Positions 1-8,894 of a stretch of 64,000 nt of DNA are shown in pieces. Below the pieces are notes generated by a model. That model saw only the letters and a list, made by a program, of their open reading frames with translations, ran no database searches and had not been told where the DNA came from. The position numbers and the translations under genes are program-made. Origin of the DNA: Granulosicoccus sp965214025 (GTDB lineage Bacteria > Pseudomonadota > Gammaproteobacteria > Granulosicoccales > Granulosicoccaceae); contig CBDCAW010000096.1 in the NCBI GenBank assembly GCA_965214025.1, positions 1 through 64,000 on the forward strand. Direction: 5' to 3'. Within the stretch, counting starts at the first letter, position 1; each line of letters starts with the position of its first letter.

Positions 1-162
1 CAGGGTCTGCTCAGTGCAATCACGCAGCCTGTGCTCGATCCGGTACGCCGCTTCGTTCCCCCCATGGGTGGCTTTGATCTTTCGGTTCTGGTTGCGATCA
101 TCGGTCTGTTCGCATTGCAGATGTTCGTCGTCGGCACGCTGGCCAATCTTTTGCTGGCCTGA
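1..162 (+). CDS. YggT family membrane protein, C-terminal part (gene cut by window edge)
   Basis: The frame is open from the window edge and encodes the last 53 residues of a YggT-family integral membrane protein. The family hallmark around a proline pair is visible (VRRFVPPMGGFDLS, residues 12-25 of the fragment). One strongly hydrophobic helix follows and ends NLLLA before the TGA. YggT proteins are small two-repeat inner-membrane proteins often encoded beside proC or yggS. Their function is not settled; links to osmotic tolerance and cell division have been reported. The upstream half and its neighbours lie outside the window, so operon context cannot be judged. Family assignment is good; a precise role cannot be given. 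Confidence 0.8.
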   Translation, partial: QGLLSAITQPVLDPVRRFVPPMGGFDLSVLVAIIGLFALQMFVVGTLANLLLA

Positions 163-487
163 GGGTCAAACACTGCAAATATAGGTAGATTTAACACCCT
201 ATAACCCTCGAACGCTGCGAATACAGTGTTTTCTGGCTACGCAAGGCTATAAATGCCTAGGTGAGTGCAAGTGGATGTGTTAACTTGCGCCCGCTTCTGC
301 TGGTCCTTCGACGTCTTGAATTCCAAAGTTCAGAGTTTCGAACTTCTCAAGTTCCGAGTCATGACGTCGAAGGACCATCGGTGTACCAGAGAAAGATCGA
401 TGCCCGGATCAACACTTCAACGAAGTGGCCATCAGGGGCGTTCACTGCAACCGGGCTCCTCATCGGGCCTGAACGAGGATTGGACTT
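163..487. other. 325-bp intergenic region upstream of the HU gene
   Basis: No convincing gene is seen. The first 100 bases are AT-richer than the surroundings and include TATAAC-like and TATAAA-like hexamers (TATAAA at 248-253) that could belong to a promoter for the HU gene, but no good -35 partner stands out. An inverted repeat (301-377) is listed separately. A GAGGA ribosome site at 475-479 lies eight bases before the HU ATG. Confidence 0.5.
301..377. repeat. Inverted repeat with 15-bp perfect arms; contains a 22-bp motif shared with 45341-45362
   Basis: Arms 301-315 (tggtccttcgacgtc) and 363-377 are exact reverse complements separated by 47 bp. Bases 352-373 (core gagtcatgacgtcgaagg) recur identically at 45341-45362, also in an intergenic inverted-repeat setting. 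This resembles a dispersed palindromic element. There is no ORF or terminal duplication to suggest an insertion sequence. Confidence 0.65.
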
Positions 488-916
488 ATGGCGGCGAAGA
501 AACAGGCCTCCAAGAAGAAAGCAGTTGCGAAGAAAACTGTAGCCAAGAAGGCACCGGCGAAGAAGGCGGCCGCCAAGAAGACGGCTGCCAAGAAAGTCGC
601 TGCGGGCACAGGCGGCAAGCCACCCACCAAGACAGAGATCATCGCGTCCATTGCCGAGACCACCGAACTGGCTCGCAAGGATGTAGTTTCCGTTTTCGAC
701 GCCCTGAACGGCCTGATCCAGAACAACCTCAAGCCGCGTGGCCCGGGCACGTTCAGCGTTCCCGGTCTGATGAAGATAAGAGTAGTGAAGAAACCCGCCA
801 CCAAGGCGCGCAAGGGAATCAACCCGTTCACCGGAGAAGAAGCGGTGTTCAAGGCGAAGCCGGCACGCAAGGTGGTGAAGGTGCTGCCGCTGAAGAACCT
901 CAAAGACATGGTCTGA
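488..916 (+). CDS. HU-family DNA-binding protein with lysine/alanine-rich histone-H1-like N-terminal tail
   Basis: The 142-residue protein has two parts. Residues 1-40 are a low-complexity tail of AKK/AAKK-type repeats like eukaryotic H1 tails and bacterial AlgP or Hc1-like proteins. Residues about 47-142 are an HU/IHF fold: it opens TKTEIIASIAETTELARKDV, has the FDALNGLI helix, and the beta-arm region GPGTFSVPGLMKIRVVKKPATKAR, then ends in RNPFTG-like INPFTGEE. It should bind DNA non-specifically and help organise the nucleoid, with the tail adding electrostatic binding. A GAGGA site eight bases upstream supports the ATG at 488. The gene stands alone. A stem with arms 966-972/976-982 lies downstream. 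Confidence 0.9.
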   Translation: MAAKKQASKKKAVAKKTVAKKAPAKKAAAKKTAAKKVAAGTGGKPPTKTEIIASIAETTELARKDVVSVFDALNGLIQNNLKPRGPGTFSVPGLMKIRVVKKPATKARKGINPFTGEEAVFKAKPARKVVKVLPLKNLKDMV

Positions 917-1409
917 CGCTTTCGGAGAAAACGGCGCAGGCTGTACGGATCTGGCATCATCCCGGCCGGCAGATTCTGCCGGAGGTGATTGTTCAGGGCC
1001 CGGCAACCCTCGCTGGTCAACGGGCGATGGTCAGCAGGCGATCGTGCCACCGCAGCCGGATCGCCCGTACGGCCGAGCCGTCATGACCTTGACGCCAAAC
1101 TTGACGATATGGAGAATATCGACGCGTCAACGTTAATTTGAACGATAATCCACTCGAAGCCTGATCGAACCTGTTTCGATACGCAACCAGTGCCTGCCAG
1201 TGCCTGTATGCGTCGAAACCAGTGTTTGCCCGCTGCAGCGCTCCTTCAGCAAGAGTTTCGCAACCAAACGCCATATGTGGCGTCAAACTTGTCTGAGGAT
1301 TAGGTTGCGGGGTCGGCCTATGGGTCAACTGCCCTGGGTTCAGAACATCGAACCTAAAGTCAGCCTGCCCGCTGCCGTGAACCGACAAGATGATGTGGAG
1401 TGTCCCCCG
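917..1409. other. 493-bp intergenic region between the HU gene and gspC
   Basis: No gene is supported. A short perfect hairpin (ccggcag at 966-972, ctgccgg at 976-982) could end HU transcription but lacks a T tract. Two TTGACG hexamers (1089-1094, 1101-1106) and a GATAAT hexamer at 1144-1149 are possible promoter parts for the gsp genes, but their spacing is poor. A direct repeat of cagtgcctg occurs near 1190-1206. An open frame in the gspC phase starts at 1200, but its first 70 residues do not resemble GspC. Confidence 0.4.
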
Positions 1410-2330
1410 ATGGCGATGAGTGCAACATTCGAGTCCCCTTTTTCCAACCCCATAGGTCGCTTGCCCCGGTGGGTGAACGCGGTGCTCGTGGTGCTCATAG
1501 GTATCGCCTTGGCTACTGTGACGGTCAAGCTGCTGCCGCAGAACTTCGACGTCGATACCTCGACGGTGGACACAGGCGGTGGCACTGCGGATACGGCTCC
1601 CGACCCGCTGTCGCTGAGCGAGCGAATCGCCTCGTTTCACCTGTTCGGCAATCCGGCAGCGCCGGTGGAGGCGCCGAAGGCAGAGCCTGCGGTCGAAACA
1701 CGGTTGAACCTGCAGCTCGCCGGTGTGCTTGCCTACGAGCCTCAGGAAAGAGCCATCGCGATCATCAGTGCGGGTTCCGCCGAGCAGTCTGCCTACGGCG
1801 TCGGCGACAAGGTCAGCGGGGAGACGCGACTGAAACGTGTGTATTCCGACTACGTCGTACTCGACAACCAGGGCCGCGAGGAAATACTTCGCCTGCCGGT
1901 AGACTCCCGCTCATCGGTTGCCGAGGCAGCATCGGCAGGGCCTGCGACCGCCGCCATGCCCGCCTCCACGCAAACGGCCTCCAGCAACCAGGACTTCAGC
2001 CAGCCCGTGACCTTGCCGGCCACCCCCGGCGCCTTGAGGGACACCCTCGCACGCAACCCATCCTTGCTGGGCCGGGTGGTGGCAGCCGAGCCCTATCAGG
2101 AAAATGGCAAGCTGATGGGGTACCGTATCACTCCCAAACAAAACCCTGAAATTCTCGAGTCACAGGGTATCGTGGCAGGCGACGTGCTGACTCGCGTCAA
2201 CAACATCCAGCTCAACAGTCAGAAGCAGGGAATCCGCGCGTTGCGTAATGCGGTGAAAGCAGACAACCTTGAAGTGGTGGTGCTCCGCGATGGCGTGGAA
2301 GTGCCGTTGTCGATCTCGCTGGCCCAATAG
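1410..2330 (+). CDS. gspC: Type II secretion system protein GspC (inner-membrane/periplasmic, PDZ domain)
   Basis: The 306-residue protein has the GspC layout. There is a short cytoplasmic start, one membrane helix at about residues 22-42 (VNAVLVVLIGIALATVTVKL), and a linker with proline and alanine. An HR domain follows near residues 95-150 (LNLQLAGVLAYEPQERAIAI, then YGVGDKV). A C-terminal PDZ domain spans about 205-303 (IVAGDVLTRVNNIQL, LRDGVEVPLSI). GspC links the inner-membrane platform to the secretin through its HR region. The frame is open upstream to 1200, but the ATG at 1410 fits the usual length and topology and has a GGAG sequence upstream. It is the first gene of gspC-D-E-F, with 67 bp to gspD. 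Confidence 0.88.
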   Translation: MAMSATFESPFSNPIGRLPRWVNAVLVVLIGIALATVTVKLLPQNFDVDTSTVDTGGGTADTAPDPLSLSERIASFHLFGNPAAPVEAPKAEPAVETRLNLQLAGVLAYEPQERAIAIISAGSAEQSAYGVGDKVSGETRLKRVYSDYVVLDNQGREEILRLPVDSRSSVAEAASAGPATAAMPASTQTASSNQDFSQPVTLPATPGALRDTLARNPSLLGRVVAAEPYQENGKLMGYRITPKQNPEILESQGIVAGDVLTRVNNIQLNSQKQGIRALRNAVKADNLEVVVLRDGVEVPLSISLAQ

Positions 2331-2397
2331 CTTTGCGTGGCCTCTCGGACTGGTGACAACGCGCAGAACACGTCATCATCACTGCGAAGAACCATAG

Positions 2398-4812
2398 ATG
2401 CCAGACTCTGACCCTTCATACCGCAAGACCGAAAAAAAAGGCCACACTGACGTGCATTCATCGATTTCCCTGCCCCTGATCACCTCAAGCCAGCGTCGGT
2501 TCGTCGGCGGGTTTCCGTCGCGAGCGTTGTCCGCCATAGTGATGGTCGCGGCCTTTACCCTGCTTTCGCTGCTCGCCGTGTCTCAGGCTCAGGCGCAGGA
2601 TCAAGTGCAGAATCAGGATGGCAGCTTCACCCTCAACCTGAAGAATGCTGATATCAGCTCGCTGATTCAGACCGTGTCTCGGCAGACCGGCAGGAACTTC
2701 GTGGTGGATCCGCGAGTGAAGGCGCGCGTCACGGTGATCTCGGCTGAACCACTGAGCGAGGCGGAGCTTTACCAGACGTTCCTGTCGGTGTTGCAGGTGC
2801 ATGGTTTCGCGGCCGTCCCAAGCGGCGATCTGATCAAGATCGTGCCGGATGTGAACGCCAAGCAGGGCCCTGTTCCCGCCTACGAGCGGGATTCACGCGA
2901 GGGTGACCAACTCGTCACCCAGGTGATCAAGGTGGAAAACGTACCGGCCGCTCAGCTGGTGCCGATTCTACGGCCCCTGGTACCTCAGCAGGGGCATCTG
3001 GCCGCCTATGCGGCCACCAACACCCTGATCATCACTGACCGCTCCTCGAACATCCAGCGCCTTACCGACATCATCGCGGACATCGATCGACCCGACAGCG
3101 AGGAAGTGGAGGTGGTACAGCTGCAGCATGCCTCCTCGCGCGAGGTCATCAGCATCCTGCAATCAATCCAATCGAACGTTGCTCAGTCGGGGGGGTCCAC
3201 CGGTGCGTTGCGGTTCGCACCCGATGAGCGAACCAACAGCATCCTGCTCAGCGGCGACAGCGCATCGCGAAAGCGCACCCGCGAACTGATCGAAAAACTC
3301 GATACATCGGTTGAATCCGGCGGCAACACACGCGTCGTCTACCTGCGGTATGCCAGCGCCGTCGATCTTCTCGAAGTGCTGACAGGTGTTTCGGCAGGCC
3401 AGGCCGAAATCGGTACCGGCGGCGGGGGCGGTGACGAGGGCGGTCAATCGGAAGGGGGCGGGGGCGCTCCTACGGTGGATTCCAACGGTATCCTTCAGGC
3501 ACCGACGGAGTCGGCACCCACCGCATCCATCATTCGGCGCTCCGGGGAAGACGCCGGAACACCCAACATCGATATCCAGGCCGATGAAGATACCAATGCT
3601 CTGATCATCACCGCGCCACCGGATGAAATGCGCAGCATTCTCGCCGTGATCGAGCAGCTCGACATTCGCCGGGCCCAGGTGCTTGTGGAGGCCATCATTG
3701 CCGACCTCTCCGAGAACAACACCAGTGAGCTGGGTGTGAACTGGGCGGTCGACGGCACCAGCAGCAACCGGCCGGCTGCCTACACCAATCTCGGCGGGGC
3801 CACGCAGGAGCTGGCGGCCACGGCCTTTGCCGTGGAGAACGGTGGTGCCGGTGCCCAACTGGGAACCGGGTTGTCGTTGGCGCTCGGGCGTTTCGGCACC
3901 GGCGGTGTGGATTTCGGATTCCTGCTGTCCGCCATCGCCACCGATGCAGACAACAACATCCTATCCACTCCGTCATTGGTGACCATGGACAACCAGGAAG
4001 CCGAGATCACCGTGGGGCAGAACGTGCCCTTCGTGACAGGTACGCAACTGTCCTCGTCGAATGACAACCCCTTCCAGACCATCGAGCGCCAGGATGTGGG
4101 TATCACCTTGAAGGTGAAACCGCAGATCAACGAGGGCGACAACATCCGCATGGAGATCGAGCAGGAAGTATCCGATGTGGCGCCCGAGCGCGGTCAGCGG
4201 CGCTTCCGACATCGTGACCACACACACGCTCCATCAAGACTACCCGTTCTCATCGAAGACGGACAGACAACTGGTACTCGGTGGCCTGATCGACGACAAG
4301 ATCGGCGACAGTCGCGACAAGGTTCCGTTCCTGGGAGACCTGCCGCTGCTACGGTGGTCTGTTCCGTTACCCGCACCGCGACCAAGGAAAAGCGTAACCT
4401 GATGGTATTCCTGGCACCCGCAGATACTGCGAGATCCGGAAAGTGCGAATTTCTTCAGCCGCGCGAAGTACGACCAGATTCGTGACCAACAGCTGGGTCT
4501 CTTCGATGAGGAACGGTTCAACGAAGAGCCGTTGCCGGCCCTGCCGGAACTCCATCTGTATCTCGATGACAAAAAAGGTGGAGGGGCGACAAGGAGGCCT
4601 TGAACACGATCGTGCCGAGTTCCGGCGAATCGTCTTTGATCGACCGTGTAGCCCCTTCGGACAATGCCACCGTCGAGGCGGCACCACTTGGCGAGGAGAA
4701 CGAACTGGCTGACGAAATGGATATGCCGGCAGGCAACGAAGAAGGTGTACCTGCCGCGAACAACCCGAACCGGCTCGACAGTGACGTCGACATTCGAGGC
4801 TCGAACCGGTGA
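2398..4812 (+). pseudogene. gspD: Type II secretion secretin GspD, C-terminal third broken by clustered one-base indels
   Basis: The outer-membrane secretin of the type II system. A signal peptide ends near residue 65 (LLAVSQAQAQ), followed by N0 (FTLNLKNADISSLIQTVSRQ), N1-N3 domains with a Gly-rich loop near residues 341-360, and the start of the secretin domain (VLVEAIIADLSENN, LGVNWAVDG, ILSTPSLVTMDNQEA, PFVTGTQ). The first frame is intact to about 4183. From there conserved secretin text continues only by changing frame: GASDIVTT, then SIKTT, then VLIEDGQ, then LVLGGLIDDKIGD, then GGLFRY and RTATKEKRNLMVFL. Later text continues to an acidic tail ending at 4812. I count about eight indels, nearly all at homopolymers, with no nonsense decay between them. 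Read literally, the first frame stops at 4485 with an aberrant tail. Sequence error is likelier than a dead gene. Confidence 0.8.
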
Positions 4813-4889
4813 GCCTCTCCTTGCGTACTGGCTAGACAACCGCGGGTAACTTACGGGAAACCCGCTTCACCAACCCCCGGATCATTCAC

Positions 4890-6500
4890 GTGGCTGCTTC
4901 ACCTTCCGATTTCATTGGGAACCGACGACACGGATGCGATGCTCGACGCCGAGGCACTGGCGTTACTGACCACGGAAACGGTGATGCCGGAGGAGCCCAA
5001 GCCGGGCACACCCTCCGCCGCCCTGCCGTTCTCTGACCTGCCCTACACGTTCGCCAAGCGACATGGCGTGCTGATCGAAAAAAGATGAGTTCGGCGGCCT
5101 CAAGCTGGTGTACCGGCCCAGCGGGTACCGATGCTGGCCTTTGCCGAAGCGCGGCGCAAGGCTCCTCAGCCGATGACTCTCGAAGCGGTCACGGCCGATG
5201 ATTTCGATGCGAGGCTCACCCGACACTACGAGGGCGAAACCAGTGGTGCGGTCGACATCATGGACGATTTCGGCGACGAACTGAACCTGGAGCAACTGGC
5301 CGAGGCCCTGCCCGGAGCCGGAGGACCTACTCGAGTCGACCGACGACGCACCGGTGATCCGCCTCATCAACGCGATGCTGTCCGAAGCGGTGCGCAAGCA
5401 GGCGTCGGACGTACACATCGAACCGTTCGAAAAGCGACTGCTGGTGCGTTACCGGGTGGACGGTGTGATGCAACGGCTGCTCGAACCGCCCGCGGGCCAT
5501 CGCGCCGTTGATCATCTCACGACTGAAGGTCATGGCACGTCTGGACATCGCGGAGCGACGTCTGCCGCAGGACGGACGCATCTCGTTGCGCGTTGCCGGC
5601 AGGCCGGTGGACATTCGGGTGTCCACCCTGCCCTCCGGGCATGGAGAACGCGTGGTGCTGCGATTGCTCGACAAGCAAGCCGGCAGGCTCGACCTGGAAA
5701 GCCTGGGCATGCCGGAACAGGCGTTCACCAGCTTGAAACGGCAGCTTTCGCTGTCACACGGCATCGTACTGGTCACGGGGCCTACCGGTTCGGGTAAGAC
5801 AACCACGCTCTATGCTGCGCTCACACGTCTGAACACGTCGAAATTCTCGATTCTGACCGTGGAAGACCCGATCGAGTATTACCTCGATGGTATCGGTCAG
5901 ACGCAGGTCAACAACAAGGTGGAGCTGGATTTCGCGCGCGGTCTGCGTGCGATCCTGCGGCAGGATCCGGACATCGTGATGGTCGGTGAGATACGCGACG
6001 TGGAAACCGCCGAGATTGCCGTACAGGCGAGTCTTACCGGTCACCTCGTGCTCTCTACCCTGCACACCAATACCGCCGTCGGTGCGGTCACACGCTTGCG
6101 CGACATGGGCATCGAGCCGTTTCTTCTGTCATCGAGCCTGGTCGGCCTGGTCGCACAGCGACTGGTCCGCATCCTTTGCCCAAACTGCAGACGCCCTCAT
6201 CAGCCCAGCGAAGCGGAGCTACGAACCTTGCGCACCACTGCCGATATGGCGACCGGGATCAACGGACCTCATGGTTGCGACAAGTGCAACCATACCGGCT
6301 ACACGGGCCGTACCGGTATCTACGAAGTAGTCGAAGTCGATGAAACGATGCGCACCATGATTCACGATGGCCGTTCGGAACAGGAAATGGAACGCTATGC
6401 TCGCACGCGTGGCCCCGGGATCAATGATGACGGCATTCGGCTGGTCCTGGCAGGAAAGACTTCGCTCGAAGAAGTGCTGCGCGTGACGCGCGAAGGCTGA
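4890..6500 (+). pseudogene. gspE: Type II secretion ATPase GspE, N-terminal third broken by one-base indels
   Basis: The cytoplasmic AAA+-type secretion ATPase. The intact 3' part (frame from 5508) carries Walker A GPTGSGKTTTLYA, the Asp box (ILTVEDPIEY), Walker B and His box (RQDPDIVMVGEIRD, GHLVLSTLHTN) and a tetracysteine zinc motif (CPNC and CDKC). Upstream, GspE text is spread over three frames: TDAMLDAEALALL up to a stop at 5088, then EFGGLKLVYRP, then MLAFAEARRKAPQPMTLE, then DDAPVIRLINAMLSEAV with the conserved SDVHIEP motif. Joining them needs about four indels near 5080, 5124, 5311 and 5489, all at runs such as aaaaaa or ccc. The start is uncertain (GTG 4890 or TTG 4915). The stop overlaps the gspF ATG (TGATG), so translation is probably coupled. 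Confidence 0.8.
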
Positions 6501-7732
6501 TGGCTGCCTACGATTACATAGCACTGGACGCGCGCGGTCGCGAAAAGAAGGGAGTTCTCGAGGCCGATACGGCCAGACTCGCGCGTTCTCTGCTGCGTCA
6601 GCAAAGTCTTACGCCGCTGCAGATCGATGAGTCCAATGGCCGTGTCAGGGCCAATTCCGCCAAGGGCACGAAGGCCACTGCGCCGACCTTTCGCGGTGGT
6701 ATCAAGACCAACGACCTGGCGTTGCTGACTCGACAGATAGCCACTCTGGTAGCTGCCGGCACGCCGCTCGAGGAGGCGCTGTCTGCGGTCAGCCGCCAGA
6801 CGGAGAAGCAACGCATACAGTCGCTGATTCTCTCGGTGCGCTCCAAGGTTCTCGAGGGGCATTCGTTCGCGGCCGCCCTGAAGGACTACCCCAAGGTGTT
6901 CCCGGAGATCTATCAGGCCACCGTATCGGCAGGCGAGCAGTCGGGGCATCTGGACGCGGTACTCGAGCGGCTGGCTGACTATACCGAAGAGCGGCAGGTT
7001 GCCAACGCGACCATCAAGAAGGCGTTGATCTATCCATCGATGCTCGTCGTTGCATCGATACTGATCGTGTCTTTCCTGCTCGCCTACGTGGTACCGCAGG
7101 TAGTGCAGGTATTCGAAGGGATGGGGCAGGAGCTGCCACAGCTCACCCAGATCCTGTTGGCCAGCAGTGCGTTCGTACGTGAATGGGGTCTGGTGGTGGC
7201 AGGCACCGTGTTCGTGGGTGTGGTGCTGTTCAAGCGAGGCATGAACAATGACGGGTTCAAGCACAGAGTGCACTCGTTGCTGCTGCGCATACCGTTGATG
7301 TCACGCCTGATTCGCGGTTTCAACACGGCGCAATTTGCGCAGACCTTGAGCATCCTAGCCGCCAGTGGCGTGCCGGTGCTCGAAGCGCTGGATATCGCAG
7401 CGCAGGTCATCACCAACCGCCCGATGCGAAAGGCGGTGGATACCGCTGCGGCTCAGGTCAGGGAGGGTTCGTCGCTCAGCGGCTCGTTGGAGCGTTCAGG
7501 ATTCTTCCCGCCGATGCTGTTACACCTGATCGCAAGTGGCGAAGCCTCCGGGCAACTGGATACCATGCTCGACAAGGCCGCGACCCACCAGGAGCGCGAG
7601 CTGAACTCGGTAATGTCGACCTTCCTGGGCCTGTTCGAACCTGTCGTCATCCTGATCATGGGCGGTGTGGTTCTGACTATCGTGCTGGGGATCCTGATGC
7701 CCATCTTCGAGATGAATCAGCTGGTCAACTGA
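6500..7732 (+). CDS. gspF: Type II secretion inner-membrane platform protein GspF
   Basis: The 410-residue protein is a full-length GspF/PilC-family platform protein. It starts AAYDYIALDARGREKKGVLEAD, the usual small N-terminal domain. Two copies of the T2SSF domain follow at about residues 70-195 and 270-395. Each has the family pattern of an acidic helical cytoplasmic part (LARQIATLVAAG-type text, here LTRQIATLVAAGTPLEEAL; second copy FAQTLSILAASGVPVLEAL) and membrane helices (LIVSFLLAYVVPQVVQVF; VVILIMGGVVLTIVLGILMPIF). It interacts with GspE and GspL and scaffolds pseudopilus assembly. The ATG overlaps the gspE stop by one base. It is intact although gspD and gspE just upstream are broken. 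No gspG follows. Confidence 0.93.
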   Translation: MAAYDYIALDARGREKKGVLEADTARLARSLLRQQSLTPLQIDESNGRVRANSAKGTKATAPTFRGGIKTNDLALLTRQIATLVAAGTPLEEALSAVSRQTEKQRIQSLILSVRSKVLEGHSFAAALKDYPKVFPEIYQATVSAGEQSGHLDAVLERLADYTEERQVANATIKKALIYPSMLVVASILIVSFLLAYVVPQVVQVFEGMGQELPQLTQILLASSAFVREWGLVVAGTVFVGVVLFKRGMNNDGFKHRVHSLLLRIPLMSRLIRGFNTAQFAQTLSILAASGVPVLEALDIAAQVITNRPMRKAVDTAAAQVREGSSLSGSLERSGFFPPMLLHLIASGEASGQLDTMLDKAATHQERELNSVMSTFLGLFEPVVILIMGGVVLTIVLGILMPIFEMNQLVN

Positions 7733-7763
7733 TCGGCCGCCGTTCGCGCGCTCAAAGCCCGCA

Positions 7764-7785
7764 GGCGCAGCGTCTCACCTGCGCC
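7764..7785. terminator. Possible stem-loop after gspF
   Basis: Arms ggcgcag (7764-7770) and ctgcgcc (7779-7785) form a perfect 7-bp GC-rich stem with an 8-base loop, 31 bases after the gspF stop. No T tract follows, so it is only a candidate, either intrinsic or working with Rho. Confidence 0.3.
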
Positions 7786-7817
7786 GGGCCAGTGGCTACT
7801 TTCCGAAGGTGATTTGC

Positions 7818-8042
7818 CTAACCTGCCCGCCGCATTCTCGAAACTACGGCCTTGTCCTGATCTTTGGAGCAGAACGGAAATTGCTGTTCCTCGTCCATCT
7901 GATCACACGCCCTGCGAACCATCAATTCGGTGATTTCATGCTCCACATTGCGGATGTCGAGCGTGGCACCGTAGGTAATTTCCTCGGCCAGTGGCGCAAG
8001 CAGTAGTGCGTCGGACGGATCTGACTTCTGATTCAGTTGCAT
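7818..8042 (-). CDS. Small hypothetical protein (74 aa)
   Basis: I do not recognise this small acidic protein. It reads as plausible coding sequence: MQLNQKSDPSDALLLAPLAE, then an amphipathic stretch rich in Glu and Ile, MDEEQQFPF, and a basic end (SRMRRAG). The ATG at 8042 has a GGAAAA purine run at suitable distance; an in-frame start at 8087 is also possible. A weak promoter-like pair can be seen upstream on the minus strand near 8194-8165 (TTGTCA, 18 bases, TTTAAG). It converges on gspF and stands alone. A plus-strand frame overlaps it (7809-8006) but looks less protein-like. Confidence 0.45.
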   Translation of the reverse strand: MQLNQKSDPSDALLLAPLAEEITYGATLDIRNVEHEITELMVRRACDQMDEEQQFPFCSKDQDKAVVSRMRRAG

Positions 8043-8237
8043 GTCGGTGCTTTTCCGGATCGTTTTAGTCACAAAACCAATCGGCATACGCCAGAGATCA
8101 CGCCAGCCGCCTTACGCTGGACATCTTGCGAGCCGCGCCTTCGTCATAGATCTTACGCGGCGAGCCTTAAACCAAACTGAAAGCCAACTTGACAAACACG
8201 CTTTTCTGTCATAACGGTCGATTTGATCGTTGAAACT

Positions 8238-8693
8238 TCACGAGTAGCGGCTACCCGTGACGTAGGCCACGAGCAGCAGCCCAAGCACCAGATTCACACC
8301 GACGATATGACGTATGCGGCTCAGTGCATCGCTTGCCACTGACCAGTCCTGTTGCTCTACCGCACGCCTGAACACCGGTAACGGCCGGTAGTACAGGTAG
8401 ATGAACAACGCGATCATCACCAGCCCCCAGAGCTGCATCACATGGACGTAAACAGGTACCCCGGCGAACCCGCCCCAGGCCATGAACACCAGCCAGTAGC
8501 CGCTGACCAGCAGGATCGTCACGCTCATCCAGACCCAGGGAAAGAACTTTCTGAAAACCTCAGCCCAGAGCACAAGGCGTACCGGCGGCTCGAGAGCGGA
8601 AAGTGACGGGCGCAGTACTATGAAGGCGAAAAACAGGCCACCAATCCAGATCACGGATGCCGCGGCATGCAGGGCGATGGCGATTGCATTCAT
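8238..8693 (-). CDS. CopD-like/DUF2269-type four-helix inner-membrane protein
   Basis: The 151-residue protein has four predicted membrane helices. The first carries a histidine (ALHAAASVIWIGGLFFAFIVL), a pattern typical of CopD-domain and related heme- or copper-associated membrane proteins. Helix 2 is FPWVWMSVTILLVSGYWLVF. A second histidine (VYVHVMQLWGLVMIALFIYL) opens helix 3, and helix 4 contains GVNLVLGLLLVAYVTG. The start at 8693 (MNAIAIAL) places the first helix right at the N terminus; an earlier ATG at 8750 would add 19 basic residues and is less likely. No copper-resistance partner gene is nearby, so a role in copper uptake is not shown. Family-level call only. Confidence 0.7.
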   Translation of the reverse strand: MNAIAIALHAAASVIWIGGLFFAFIVLRPSLSALEPPVRLVLWAEVFRKFFPWVWMSVTILLVSGYWLVFMAWGGFAGVPVYVHVMQLWGLVMIALFIYLYYRPLPVFRRAVEQQDWSVASDALSRIRHIVGVNLVLGLLLVAYVTGSRYS

Positions 8694-8793
8694 TGATGTC
8701 GATCGAATGACTGAAGGGGCACGAATGATAGCCCGCCTGCACGTCTGCATTCCACGGGAAGTACCGTTCGGTTCTTTCCGGCAGCCACACCGG

Positions 8794-8849
8794 GCCTTTC
8801 AATCACTGGCTTTCAATCATTGGCTTTCAGGCACTGGCTTTCTCAGGTG
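8794..8849. repeat. 14-bp imperfect tandem repeat, four copies
   Basis: Unit ggctttcaatcatt repeats at 8794, 8808, 8822 and 8836 with exact 14-bp spacing and a few substitutions. It lies between the serine protease gene (ending at 8895 on the minus strand) and the CopD-like gene. It is followed by a run of atgg/catgg words (8850-8876). Confidence 0.75.
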
Positions 8850-8894
8850 CCCATGGACCATGGAACATGGCCCATGACCCTGGCAGCATTCGCG

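Noticed and set aside
265..1086. Long frames on both strands across the HU gene
   Set aside because: They are Gln/Arg- or Ala-rich shadows of the AAKK-coded tail of the HU gene with no ribosome site.
8181..8220. Plus-strand promoter with TTGACA at 8189-8194
   Set aside because: It would read antisense into the CopD-like gene and has no good -10 at proper spacing.
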